A stretch of 20,580 bases of DNA from Pseudomonadota bacterium (GTDB lineage Bacteria; Pseudomonadota; Gammaproteobacteria; Burkholderiales; Gallionellaceae). How positions within the stretch are numbered: position 1 is the first letter of the stretch; every line of letters starts with the position of its first letter. The position numbers and the translations under genes are program-made. The notes beneath the pieces were generated by a model. That model had not been told where the DNA came from. It made no database searches and saw nothing but the letters and a program-made list of their open reading frames with translations. Where the stretch lies: the NCBI GenBank assembly GCA_021781695.1, contig JAJXWG010000007.1, positions 1-20,580 of the forward strand, read 5' to 3'. This document shows, piece after piece, positions 1-7,927 of the stretch.

Positions 1-239
1 TTCACAAGAGCAGCCTCGGACAAGCTTACGCTGGTTAACAACGCTTGAGCTCCCAAGAATAAATCAAAATTTTCAGATCCAAGGGATTTAGCAACTGTAA
101 TAAAAGCCCCCTCAACATTAGAGAGAGCAACGGCTTTGTCCAGGCTGGACGCATTGGGATCAGTAAAGATTTTAAAGGCGTTTACTAGGTCAGTTGCTGC
201 ATTGCCAATTTGTGAAAATGTCTCAATAAATGAAGCCAT
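1..239 (-). CDS. N-terminal part of a probable secreted protein (runs off left edge)
   Basis: Read on the minus strand, an open frame begins at the ATG at 239 and stays open to base 1, so only about 79 residues are visible. The start MASFIETFSQIGNAATDLVNAF is preceded by AAGGGG about seven bases upstream, a good ribosome binding site. The visible part has no signal peptide; it is rich in small and hydrophobic residues and looks helical. It lies 20 bases after a small membrane-protein gene and after a type I secretion ABC exporter on the same strand, so it could be the exporter's substrate. That is inference: a type I secretion signal and any RTX repeats would be at the C-terminus, outside the window. 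It is AT-rich like its small neighbour and unlike the exporter gene. I do not recognise the family. Confidence 0.6.
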   Translation of the reverse strand, partial: MASFIETFSQIGNAATDLVNAFKIFTDPNASSLDKAVALSNVEGAFITVAKSLGSENFDLFLGAQALLTSVSLSEAALV

Positions 240-259
240 ATTTTATCCCCTTATATGAT

Positions 260-700
260 TTAGTTTATGTTGTATTTAAACGCTATAAACACGCCAAAAA
301 ATGTTGTCATCATCGCCATTTTTACAATTAATACTGAAACCCAATTAGTTATTAGCAACAATAACCTCCCATATAATTTTTTATTTATGTATTCATATAG
401 CAATTCATTCAAAGGACAACGTAGAGAAGACATGACTTGTGGAAACCGACCCTTCTCTAATGTTGCAATTATGTAGTCGCAGACAAATGCAATACTGGCT
501 GCAAGAATAAGTATCAAACCAGTAAAAAAAAATATTGGGAATACCAAATCCTTCTCCTTATAAGAAGAAAAAAGAACTGGCAACATGTTGAAGTTATAAA
601 TTAATATCCAAAAAGGTAGCGGCAAGTAAGTTGCCAGCTTGTAGGAAAACCCTACAAAATCAATTTTTTGATTTCCTACAGACGGCCTTTTCTCAATCAT
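260..700 (-). CDS. Small hypothetical membrane protein between exporter and putative substrate
   Basis: A 146-residue protein I do not recognise. It has about three hydrophobic segments: residues ~24-45 (containing PFWILIY), ~53-78 (containing FFFTGLILILAAS) and ~110-140 (containing RLLLLITNW), with a hydrophilic cytoplasm-like stretch between the second and third. The ATG is preceded by AAAGGA seven or so bases upstream, so translation is well supported. It starts 35 bases after the exporter stop and ends 20 bases before the next start, which points to one operon. Base use is striking: 33 of 120 bases at 301-420 are G or C, against 32 of 60 at 1021-1080 in the exporter. That suggests a separate origin for this gene and the next. 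A role in secretion, immunity or anchoring of the substrate is only a guess from position. Confidence 0.7.
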   Translation of the reverse strand: MIEKRPSVGNQKIDFVGFSYKLATYLPLPFWILIYNFNMLPVLFSSYKEKDLVFPIFFFTGLILILAASIAFVCDYIIATLEKGRFPQVMSSLRCPLNELLYEYINKKLYGRLLLLITNWVSVLIVKMAMMTTFFGVFIAFKYNIN

Positions 701-735
701 TGTTTTTCCTTTTGAATGTCATTCTTCTGTTCATC

Positions 736-2928
736 TCATCCACGCTGCTCTGTATTCGCATCATTTACCACCTCAAGCGACCCGACCCCGATGCGCACGA
801 CTTCATCGACCAGCAGGTTCTTCGGTAGCGCATGCGTGATGAACAGCATGGTGACCTGACCTTTGAGCTGGTTGATGGTGGAAGCGAAATGCTCGGCGGT
901 TTGCGCATCCAGGCTGCTGGTCGCTTCATCGAAGATCAGGATTCTCGGCTGCTTGAGCAAGGCGCGTGCGATCGCCAGGCGCTGCTTCTGCCCGCCAGAG
1001 AGCCCCACGCCGCGCTCGCCGATCTCGGTCTGGTAACCCTGTGGGAGCGCTTCGATGGTTTCATGGATTTCCGCCATCTTGCAGAAATGCACCACCTGAT
1101 CGAAGGTGGCATGCGGGTTGGCCATCAACAGGTTGTCGTAGAGCGTCCCGGAAAACAGAACGGTCTCCTGCGGCACCACGCCGAAGTTGTGTCTTAACTC
1201 GTTGGCGGAAAGATAACGGATATCGTTGCCGTCGATCTTGAAGGTGCCGCTGGTAGGCACATAAAACCCCTGCAACAGTTTGGTGAGCGTGCTTTTTCCG
1301 GAACCGGAAGGACCCATGATGGCGATGATCTTGCCGGGGGTGACCTTGAGGTTGAAGTTTTCGTACAGGAAAGGCAGGTTGTCGGCATAGCGAAAAGCCA
1401 GGTCGGCAATCTCGATCTGCCCGCGCCCTTCGCGCAAGCGGCTGGGCAGAATCGAATAGGGTTCGGCGGGTGCGTTCATGATGTCGCCCAGGCGCTGCAC
1501 CGACAGGTTCGCCTGCTGGAACTGCTGCCAGAGCCCTACGATGCGCAGCATGGGTTGCGACAGGCGTCCTGCGAACATCTGGAAGGCGATCAGCATGCCG
1601 ATAGTGAAATCCTGTCCTGAGTTTGCCGAAGGGTTCATCACGATATACGCGCCGACCGTCAGGATCAGCAAGGACATCATCTGTTCCATGCCGTTGGAAA
1701 AAACGTTGTAGGTGTTGCCGATCTGCCGCACCGAAAAGCCGGACTTCAGGTATTCGGCTAGGTAGTCGCTGTAGCGGGCGTTGAGCTGCGGTTCCATTTG
1801 CAGGCTCTTGACGGTCTCCAGACCCGCGACATATTCAGTGGTGAACGCCTGGTTGCGCGCGCCCAGCAGGAACTGCTCGTTGAGATGGCTTCTGAAGATG
1901 GGGGCGACGACCAGGCTGATGACGACGATCACCGAGATCATCGAGACCGCCACCACGGTCAGCATCACGCTGTAGTAGAGCATGATGGACAGGAAGATCA
2001 GCAGGAACGGCAGGTCGAGGATCAACGTGACGGCCGTTGAGGCGACAAATTCGCGTATGGTTTCCACGCCATGCAACCGGGCGGCGATGACGCCGGTGGG
2101 TCGATGCTCGAAATAGCGCGGCGGCAGTTTGAACAGGTGACTGAATACCGCAGCACCCAGCACCGCGTCCACCCGATTGCCGGTATGCAGCACCAGGTAC
2201 TGGCGCACCCAGGTCAGGAGTGCTGAAAACAGCATGAACACCGCAAGCCCGATGCCGATCACGATCAGCGTGCTTTGCGTGCGGTGCACCACCACCTTGT
2301 CGATGATCACCTGGGTGAACAGCGGCGTGCCCAGCGCCAGCAACTGGATGACCAGGGATGCAATCAACACATCGCGCCACACGCGTTTGTGTTTTAACAG
2401 CTCGGGGATGAACCACCTGAAACCGAATTGGGTTTGACCTGCAAGCGCGCCATCCGGATCGCTGATGGCTTTGGCTTCCAGCGCCAACTGAAACGCGGTG
2501 CCGGCAAAAGCGGCATCGAACTCGGCGTGCGTCATCGTTTTGGGCGTATTGCTGCCGGCTTCGAACAGGATGATCTGTTCGTCATTGACTTGCACCACGA
2601 TCGCCGGGCGCACGGACAGCTCGGCTTGCGGCACGTCGGGGGCTGCGACCTGCATCACCGCGAGACACGGCAGTTTCAGGGTGGCAACCGTTGTGCTTGC
2701 GCAATCACGGCGTTTGATCCTGAAACCCAGGGCGCGTGCGGCGTGGATGAAAGAATCGGCGTTATAGGGCGGCGGGAATTGCCGAATCAGCAGTTCGCCA
2801 TCAAACGGCTTGCGGTTTAATGCGCAGAAGCTGCCCATGGCCCAAACCACGTCTTCCACGGAAAACGTATAGCTGGGCGCTGGAGAATTCCTGCCCGGCA
2901 ATACCGCGCGCAACAGACGGCGCGGCAT
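736..2928 (-). CDS. Type I secretion system ABC transporter, HlyB/RtxB-like (permease-ATPase)
   Basis: A 730-residue inner-membrane exporter of the usual length for type I secretion ABC proteins. Domains in order: a C39-like N-terminal domain (~20-150), a six-helix transmembrane domain (~185-460) and a nucleotide-binding domain (~505-720). The ATPase has Walker A GPSGSGKS (539-546), a Q-loop at Q587, signature LSGGQ (643-647), Walker B ILIFDEA (663-669), D-loop SSLD and an H-loop histidine at 699. The N-terminal domain lacks the Cys and His of a processing C39 peptidase, as in HlyB, so it probably binds unprocessed substrate rather than cleaving a leader. The ATG has only a weak Shine-Dalgarno sequence. 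The following same-strand genes may encode an accessory protein and the substrate. The membrane fusion protein and outer-membrane TolC-like partner are not in the window. Confidence 0.93.
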   Translation of the reverse strand: MPRRLLRAVLPGRNSPAPSYTFSVEDVVWAMGSFCALNRKPFDGELLIRQFPPPYNADSFIHAARALGFRIKRRDCASTTVATLKLPCLAVMQVAAPDVPQAELSVRPAIVVQVNDEQIILFEAGSNTPKTMTHAEFDAAFAGTAFQLALEAKAISDPDGALAGQTQFGFRWFIPELLKHKRVWRDVLIASLVIQLLALGTPLFTQVIIDKVVVHRTQSTLIVIGIGLAVFMLFSALLTWVRQYLVLHTGNRVDAVLGAAVFSHLFKLPPRYFEHRPTGVIAARLHGVETIREFVASTAVTLILDLPFLLIFLSIMLYYSVMLTVVAVSMISVIVVISLVVAPIFRSHLNEQFLLGARNQAFTTEYVAGLETVKSLQMEPQLNARYSDYLAEYLKSGFSVRQIGNTYNVFSNGMEQMMSLLILTVGAYIVMNPSANSGQDFTIGMLIAFQMFAGRLSQPMLRIVGLWQQFQQANLSVQRLGDIMNAPAEPYSILPSRLREGRGQIEIADLAFRYADNLPFLYENFNLKVTPGKIIAIMGPSGSGKSTLTKLLQGFYVPTSGTFKIDGNDIRYLSANELRHNFGVVPQETVLFSGTLYDNLLMANPHATFDQVVHFCKMAEIHETIEALPQGYQTEIGERGVGLSGGQKQRLAIARALLKQPRILIFDEATSSLDAQTAEHFASTINQLKGQVTMLFITHALPKNLLVDEVVRIGVGSLEVVNDANTEQRG

Positions 2929-3317
2929 TACTGTCGTGCTAGTTGACTGCTATAAAAAAATGCGCAGGTAACGCTGGGTGGCTTATCTGGAAAGTGCAGG
3001 TTAATTCGACAAGGCGATACGCTTAGAACATTGCAACACATAAAAATCCCCCCGGATTATTGTGGCACTGCTTGCTGGTCAATTGTGGCTAATTTTTAAC
3101 TTGACTATTTTGATTGATCCCAATAAGCGCGTCAAATTTATTTTGGAAAATACTGCTCCAGCCTTGCTTTACCGGACCTCGCCACAACGATTGGATGCGG
3201 TTTTAGCCTGCCTCGGGTTTTCTACGAATGCTGCAAGTTGCAATTCAACACCCTTATAGACAGACCTGAAGCGATGCAGCTTCTCCATCCGCACTGAGTC
3301 GTGTAAAGTCGCGCCTC
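2929..3317. other. Intergenic region between divergent exporter and glycosyltransferase
   Basis: This 389-base stretch separates two divergent genes and must carry promoters for both. I see no convincing -35/-10 pair for either. A small inverted repeat, GAAGC/GCTTC with a six-base loop, lies near 3270-3285, upstream of the glycosyltransferase. A 65-codon GTG-started frame at 3062-3259 has no ribosome binding site and no recognisable product, so I treat the region as non-coding. Confidence 0.5.
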
Positions 3318-4550
3318 ATGAAAATTCTGTTCGTCCACCAAAACTTTCCAGGCCAGTATCTGCATTTAGCACGCCATCTGGGCGCCACTCCCGGCAATCA
3401 GGTGGTGTTTATCACCCAGCGGCTTGACGCGGATCTGCCCGGCATCAAGAAACTGGTCTACAAACCGCAACGCGAAGTGACACGTGGCGTGCACCATTAT
3501 TTGCGCGAGACTGAAGCCGGCGTGTTGAATGCGCAGAATGTCGCGCGCGTGGCGCTGGACTTAAAAAACTCCGGCTTCGTGCCCGACGTGATGCTGGGCC
3601 ATAATGGCTGGGGCGAGATATGGTATCTGAAGGAGGTATTTCCAGACACGCCGCTGATCGGCTACTTCGAATTCTTTTACAGAACTCATGGGGCGGATGT
3701 CGGCTTTGAACCGGGTCCACCGCTGATCTTCGATGTCGGCCCGCGCATCCGCACCAAGAATCTGGGCAATCTGCTGGGTCTGGATGTATCGGACTATGGG
3801 CAATGTCCGACCCAGTGGCAGAAGTCGCGTTATCCGGACATCTATCAGTCGAAGCTGCATGTCACGCACGAAGGCATCGATACTGAACGGGTCGTGCCTG
3901 ACAGAACCGCGCGCTATGCAGTGCCGAATACCGGCCTTGAGCTGACTGCAAATGACGAAGTGTTGACTTATGTTTCGCGCAACCTGGAACCCTATCGCGG
4001 CTTCCCGAGCTTCATGCGCAGCTTGCCGGCAATTCTGGCTGCGCGCCCCAAGGTGCAGGTACTGGTGGTGGGGGGCGACGACACGAGTTACGGTCCCAAG
4101 CCTGCAGACGGCAAGACTTTTCGTGCTCAGTTGCTGGAGGAACTGGGATCAGGCATTGATCTGGACCGCGTGCATTTTTTAGGCAAGGTAGCATATTCGT
4201 CATTCCTCAAGATACTGCAAATCTCCACCGTGCATGTTTATCTGACCTATCCCTTTGTGTTGTCCTGGTCGATGCTGGAGGCGATGTCGGCAGGATGCCT
4301 GATCGTGGGTTCGCGCACGCAGCCGGTTGAGGAAGTGATCCGTGATGGCGAAAACGGGCTGCTGGTGGATATTTTTAAACCGGACGAGATTGCCCATAAG
4401 GTGATCGAAGCGCTGGCCGATCCGCATGCATATGATGGGCTCAGGCACAATGCCAGGCAGACCATTGTCGATAACTACGACCTGAAAACCATCTGCCTGC
4501 CGGCGCAGTTGCGACTGCTGGAGCTGGCGGCGCGTAGCGGTATGCGCTGA
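3318..4550 (+). CDS. Glycosyltransferase family 4 protein (GT-B fold)
   Basis: A 410-residue cytoplasmic glycosyltransferase that probably moves a sugar from a nucleotide-sugar donor to a lipid, glycan or protein acceptor. The N-terminal acceptor-side domain starts MKILFVHQNFPGQY. The C-terminal donor domain begins near residue 210 and has YVSRNLEPYRGF (218-229), a VLVVGGDD strand (~248-255), and the family's conserved acidic motif around SMLEAMSAG (318-326, E321) followed by PVEEVI. The HEGID motif at 184-188 is typical of GT4 enzymes at the domain junction. The length is normal for the family. No clear Shine-Dalgarno precedes the ATG. It is transcribed away from the type I exporter. Modification of a secreted or surface product is possible, but it stands alone rather than in a polysaccharide cluster, so the acceptor cannot be named. 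Confidence 0.9.
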   Translation: MKILFVHQNFPGQYLHLARHLGATPGNQVVFITQRLDADLPGIKKLVYKPQREVTRGVHHYLRETEAGVLNAQNVARVALDLKNSGFVPDVMLGHNGWGEIWYLKEVFPDTPLIGYFEFFYRTHGADVGFEPGPPLIFDVGPRIRTKNLGNLLGLDVSDYGQCPTQWQKSRYPDIYQSKLHVTHEGIDTERVVPDRTARYAVPNTGLELTANDEVLTYVSRNLEPYRGFPSFMRSLPAILAARPKVQVLVVGGDDTSYGPKPADGKTFRAQLLEELGSGIDLDRVHFLGKVAYSSFLKILQISTVHVYLTYPFVLSWSMLEAMSAGCLIVGSRTQPVEEVIRDGENGLLVDIFKPDEIAHKVIEALADPHAYDGLRHNARQTIVDNYDLKTICLPAQLRLLELAARSGMR

Positions 4551-4643
4551 GGGCAGTTGATGCCCGTTGACAGTGGCCATGAAATTCGTCATCTTGAGCA
4601 TCATTTGATCAGCCGAATTTATGCGCAACCCAGAACGAATCTT

Positions 4644-5315
4644 TCAGCGCTGAAGAGGGGTGTAACGCCAGCTGTCAGGTTTAAAATACCGCGATCCTAC
4701 CCGAAATACCCTAAAACTGCTGGATATAAAAAGATCAAATATTCCCCAGCTTATCGCCAGGAAAACCATTGTTAACATAGCTTGCGCTATAGACAATGCA
4801 TTTGAGCCAAGCGCGCTGATCAAGGCCAGCAAGAAAAATTCTAATGCCGGCAACGTCATGCATACCCCGAATATCCAATCCCAGTGGCCAAAAACAATCG
4901 TCCGGCGTCGGAGGTTGATGACACGATTCCATACCAGGAAGGGCGCATCCAGCTGCGCAATCCGATAAGCGTTAATGGCCTGTGAACACCATGTTCTTTG
5001 TTCTGCATTGCCTCGGCGACCATAATGGATGGCAAAGCGCAGACTTTCGATGTGTTCAGTTTGAGCGATTCTGTCGTTTGTCGAGACAGGTGGATTTACC
5101 GTTAGCCGCTTCTCATAGAATTGCAAACGTTTTTGATAAAAAAAGACAGTCGCACTCATCAGCCAGGGTCGTGGAGCCATATTATCCGACAAGTGCGCAT
5201 ACCATTTCCGATTAAAGCTGGCGATATTGTCTATGGAAAATTGTCCACCTGATTTCGTTGACTTTTCGAGTTGCTCCAACAAATGCAGCTCGGATTCGGG
5301 GTCTGCTCTGAACAT
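4644..5315 (-). CDS. Hypothetical membrane protein with two C-terminal helices, coupled to an XRE regulator
   Basis: A 223-residue protein of unknown family. The first ~140 residues are soluble and charged, with SFNRKWYAHLSDNMAPRPW and a helical stretch rich in Arg, Gln and Glu. Two membrane segments follow at ~145-167 and ~174-197, then a short basic tail. Its ATG lies one base after the TGA of the upstream XRE regulator, and the ribosome binding site AAGGAG sits inside the end of that gene, so the two are almost certainly co-translated. Such a repressor-plus-membrane-protein pair could be a lysogenic conversion module, a toxin held under control by its regulator, or a phage-exclusion gene. 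None of these can be decided from the sequence. A perfect 12-base palindrome, TTCAGCGCTGAA at 4643-4654, overlaps the stop codon. Confidence 0.75.
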   Translation of the reverse strand: MFRADPESELHLLEQLEKSTKSGGQFSIDNIASFNRKWYAHLSDNMAPRPWLMSATVFFYQKRLQFYEKRLTVNPPVSTNDRIAQTEHIESLRFAIHYGRRGNAEQRTWCSQAINAYRIAQLDAPFLVWNRVINLRRRTIVFGHWDWIFGVCMTLPALEFFLLALISALGSNALSIAQAMLTMVFLAISWGIFDLFISSSFRVFRVGSRYFKPDSWRYTPLQR

Positions 5316-5316
5316 G

Positions 5317-5739
5317 TCAACTCCTTAGCAGTAACGCTAATGACTGTGCATCGGTCAACGGAACAGTGGCAGGCTGTTCGACATATTGTCCCAGCAAAAT
5401 CAGCATCATTTTTAGCCTGGTTTCGTTGGATAGCGTAGCGCCAAATTTCTGCTCAACCTGTGATACCGCATCCGCCACATACCGGATCACTTCCGGTGGA
5501 AAATCTCGCGGATAGACAATCTGTTCCCGACCGTAAAGCAGATACTGCATGTTAAAACCGATGCTCTGCAACGCATAGATAAACTGCAAAGTGGGCGAGG
5601 TATTGCCTTTTTCATACTGGAACACGGTCTGCTGTCGAACACCGACGCGTTCGGCAAGTCTTTCTTGCGTCAAGCCAAGCCGTTTGCGCTCCTGTTTCAT
5701 ACGCACGCCGAATCCATCTCCTAATGGATGGTTATCCAT
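5317..5739 (-). CDS. XRE-family helix-turn-helix regulator, phage-repressor-like
   Basis: A 140-residue DNA-binding protein. The helix-turn-helix domain spans ~10-65, with MKQERKRLGLTQERLAERVG followed by the recognition-helix region RQQTVFQYEKG and TSPTLQFIYALQ. The tail of the domain (IGFNMQYLLYGRE) is of the kind common in repressors of Mu-like phages. The C-terminal ~70 residues are helical and may mediate dimerisation. The ATG follows AAAGGG at a good distance. That ribosome binding site sits next to an inverted repeat (TTTCACA-5-TGTGAAA) and a second palindrome lies just beyond, so autoregulation is likely. Downstream is a translationally coupled membrane protein; upstream and divergent is a BcepMu gp16-like gene. 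The module looks like the control region of a phage or a derived element. Confidence 0.88.
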   Translation of the reverse strand: MDNHPLGDGFGVRMKQERKRLGLTQERLAERVGVRQQTVFQYEKGNTSPTLQFIYALQSIGFNMQYLLYGREQIVYPRDFPPEVIRYVADAVSQVEQKFGATLSNETRLKMMLILLGQYVEQPATVPLTDAQSLALLLRS

Positions 5740-5747
5740 AAAATCCC

Positions 5748-5766
5748 TTTCACAAAATATGTGAAA
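5748..5766. promoter_or_regulatory. Candidate operator 1 of the XRE regulator
   Basis: A perfect 7-base inverted repeat, TTTCACA and TGTGAAA, separated by AAATA, lies 9 bases upstream of the XRE start codon and overlaps its ribosome binding site. It shares the core ACAAAATAT with the second candidate operator. A dimeric helix-turn-helix repressor bound here could block transcription of its own operon. This is inferred from symmetry and position. Confidence 0.5.
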
Positions 5767-5780
5767 ACATATAAACTTTA

Positions 5781-5796
5781 CAAAATATATATTTTG
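5781..5796. promoter_or_regulatory. Candidate operator 2 of the XRE regulator
   Basis: CAAAATATATATTTTG is a perfect 16-base palindrome in the XRE/gp16-like intergenic region. Its core ACAAAATAT starts 28 bases from the same core in operator 1, close to two and two-thirds helical turns. The stretch is very AT-rich and may also contain promoter elements for either divergent gene; I cannot assign a clear -35/-10 pair. Confidence 0.45.
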
Positions 5797-5897
5797 ATAT
5801 TTAATTACATCTAGATTTTTACTTTAATGAATATCTTCTGTCAAGCGATTCAACTTGTCAAACATGCCATGGCTAGCGACTTTTTCCTTGATTGACC

Positions 5898-6122
5898 ATG
5901 AAAACAGTAGCGCAAATTCGCAATGAGTTTCATCGCGCCGGACAGACCATTACTCAATGGGCTGCGGCACATGGCTACCCCGCATATCTGGTGCAGCAGG
6001 TTCTATCCGGCCGTTCTCGGTGTCTGCGCGGAAAATCTCACGAAATCGCAGTATTGCTCCAATTGAAAGATGGCTACATCGTGCTGGAATCAAAAGACCG
6101 GGAGGGCACCATGAGGCCATAA
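5898..6122 (+). CDS. Small DNA-binding protein, BcepMu gp16-like
   Basis: A 74-residue protein beginning MKTVAQIRNEFHRAGQTITQ. It has the layout I know from the BcepMu gp16 family of phage-associated proteins: an N-terminal 'RxxFxxxGxTxxQWAxxxGxxxxLVxxVLSG' pattern, a short basic turn (RSRCLRGKSHEIAVLL) and a brief tail. The fold is expected to be a lambda-repressor-like helix-turn-helix. I chose the ATG at 5898; an in-frame TTG at 5892 adds two residues, and neither start has a good Shine-Dalgarno sequence. It faces the XRE regulator across ~160 bases, as early-region regulators of Mu-like phages do. No phage transposase or structural genes follow, so it is probably a remnant or a co-opted regulator. 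Confidence 0.65.
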   Translation: MKTVAQIRNEFHRAGQTITQWAAAHGYPAYLVQQVLSGRSRCLRGKSHEIAVLLQLKDGYIVLESKDREGTMRP

Positions 6123-6158
6123 CCTTGTAAGGATTATTCAGGGTGCTTAAAAGAGAAA

Positions 6159-6190
6159 CAGGGCTATGGGTGTCTAGACCCATAGCCCTG
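6159..6190. terminator. Perfect 13-bp stem-loop downstream of the gp16-like gene
   Basis: CAGGGCTATGGGT and ACCCATAGCCCTG pair without a mismatch around the six-base loop GTCTAG, 36 bases after the gp16-like stop. There is no T-run on the plus strand; the minus-strand transcript would end in TGTTTCTCTTTT. It could be a terminator for either direction or a binding or recombination site at the edge of the IS21-like element. Confidence 0.45.
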
Positions 6191-6346
6191 CCGATACATC
6201 AAGTCGAGCTGACCTGTGTCGGATTCTCTACGCTCGCCTGCGGGCTGTCAAGCCCATACCCCAGAAATTTGTTGTGAACTTCTTTGGCAGGACGTTTTAC
6301 GTTCTGAATTTCCGGGAACTTTTACATGACGAACAGGAGAACCGAC

Positions 6347-7927
6347 ATGCGGAAAATTCGCGATGTGCTCACATGCCTTTTTGAAAAAAGGCTATCGGAA
6401 CGAGCCGCCTCAAAATACACGGGTATTAACCGAAAAACGGTTTCCGACTACAAAGCACGATTTGCACTTTCTACGTTATCGTGGCCACTTTCCGAAGAGA
6501 TCGATGATGACGCACTTGAACAAGCGCTGTATCCCACCCCTGTTTCAGCGGCAAGGCAAGCCTGCAAGGGTATTGATTTTGCAGCTATTCACATTGAGAT
6601 GCGAAAAAAAGGAGCGACGCTCGCTGTGCTCTTTGAGGAATGGTGCGAGGTAACGCCACCCGATGAGCATATCAGCTATTCGCAGTTCTGCCGGTTATAT
6701 AATGCGTTCAAGAAGTCATTGCGCATAAGCCTGCGGCAAACGCACGTTGATGGCGAGGCGGCATTTGTCGATTATGCAGGTCCAACCATGACTGTGCACG
6801 ATGCGCAAACCGGGATAGTGCGTAGCGTACAGATATTTATCGGCGTGTTGGGCGGATCCAATTATACGTTTTGCGAGGCGACCTGGTCTCAGAAATCAAA
6901 GGACTGGATCGAATCCCATTGCCGGATGTTCGAATTCTTTGGCGGCGTGCCACGCGTTGTTGTTCATGACAATCTCAAATCGGCGGTAACAAAAGCGGAT
7001 CGATTGTCACCGATTATCAACGAATCCTATTCCGCCCTGTGTCGCTACTACCACACCCATCCCTTTGCAGCACGTGCCTATCGCCCTAAGGATAAACCCA
7101 AAGCCGAAGTAAGCGTTCTGATTATGGAGCGCTGAATAATATTCCGTCTGCGCAAACGCAAGTTCTTTTCTCTGGTGGAATTGAATCAGGCGATCAGGGA
7201 ATTGCTGGATCAGATTAATATCAAGCCGTTTCAAAAAATACCGGGTAGCCGTTTTGGGAATTGGATCGCCACAGAAAAAAGCGCATTGCAACCATTACCG
7301 TCTACCCGGTATGAATTTGCCGAGTGGGGCAAAGTGCGGGCTGGCATAGACTACCACGTCATGATCGACAAGCATTGGTACAGCGTGCCTAATCAGCTGC
7401 GTGGTGAAGAATTCGAATATCGCCTGACGTATACGACACTGGACCTGTTTCGCAAAAATAAAAGCATAACAACCCATCAACGAAGTTACGAGGCAGGCAA
7501 AACCACTACCTTGGCGGTACACCGTACAAAGGCGCATAACGCTATTGCGGAATGGTCTGTCGCAGAATCTCTGGAATGGGCGCGTGAAACTGGCCCGGCC
7601 ACCGAGGCATTGCTATCCATACAGCTACAAAAACTGAATAACCATTTATTTGGGTATCGCACCACCCAAGCTATGAAAAAATTATTGAATTTGTTCGGGA
7701 AGAATAGGCTGGAGGAGGCTTGCGCGTTCGCGATCAAGCACAAAGTGACGCGATCAAAGGGCCTACTGGATATATTGAACGGAAACCTGGATCGCCTGCT
7801 CGCTCATACGCCTGACCAAAACGATGCCACTGCCAGCAACTTGCCGCAAACACCCGCGCACGAAAATATCCGTGGCGCTAAATATTACAACGACATTCTA
7901 ACTGACGAAAGCGAAGAACAATCATGA
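6347..7927 (+). pseudogene. istA: IS21 transposase IstA, interrupted by an in-frame TGA
   Basis: A DDE transposase for IS21 cut-and-paste transposition. Translation from the ATG at 6347 (AGGAG seven bases upstream) gives a helix-turn-helix N-terminus (RLSERAASKYTGINRKTVS) and a catalytic core with AFVDYAG (D142), VVHDNLKSAV (D208) and KPKAE (E254). Codon 263 is TGA at 7133-7135, in the phrase IMER-stop-IIFRLRKRKFFSL. Related proteins have ERW there, so a single TGG-to-TGA change is the simplest explanation. Reading continues in the same frame without another lesion to 7927, completing the family-typical C-terminal half (SVPNQLRG, then HR-rich segments). The truncated product keeps all three acidic residues but loses the C-terminal domain. 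The TGA is a stop elsewhere in this window, so recoding is unlikely; sequencing error is possible. Confidence 0.88.

Noticed and set aside
3062..3259. 65-codon plus-strand frame with GTG start
   Set aside because: No ribosome binding site, no recognisable domain, and it lies in a divergent control region.
7133..7135. TGA read as tryptophan (alternative genetic code)
   Set aside because: TGA ends the exporter, glycosyltransferase, XRE, YqjK-like and other intact genes here, so the code is standard.
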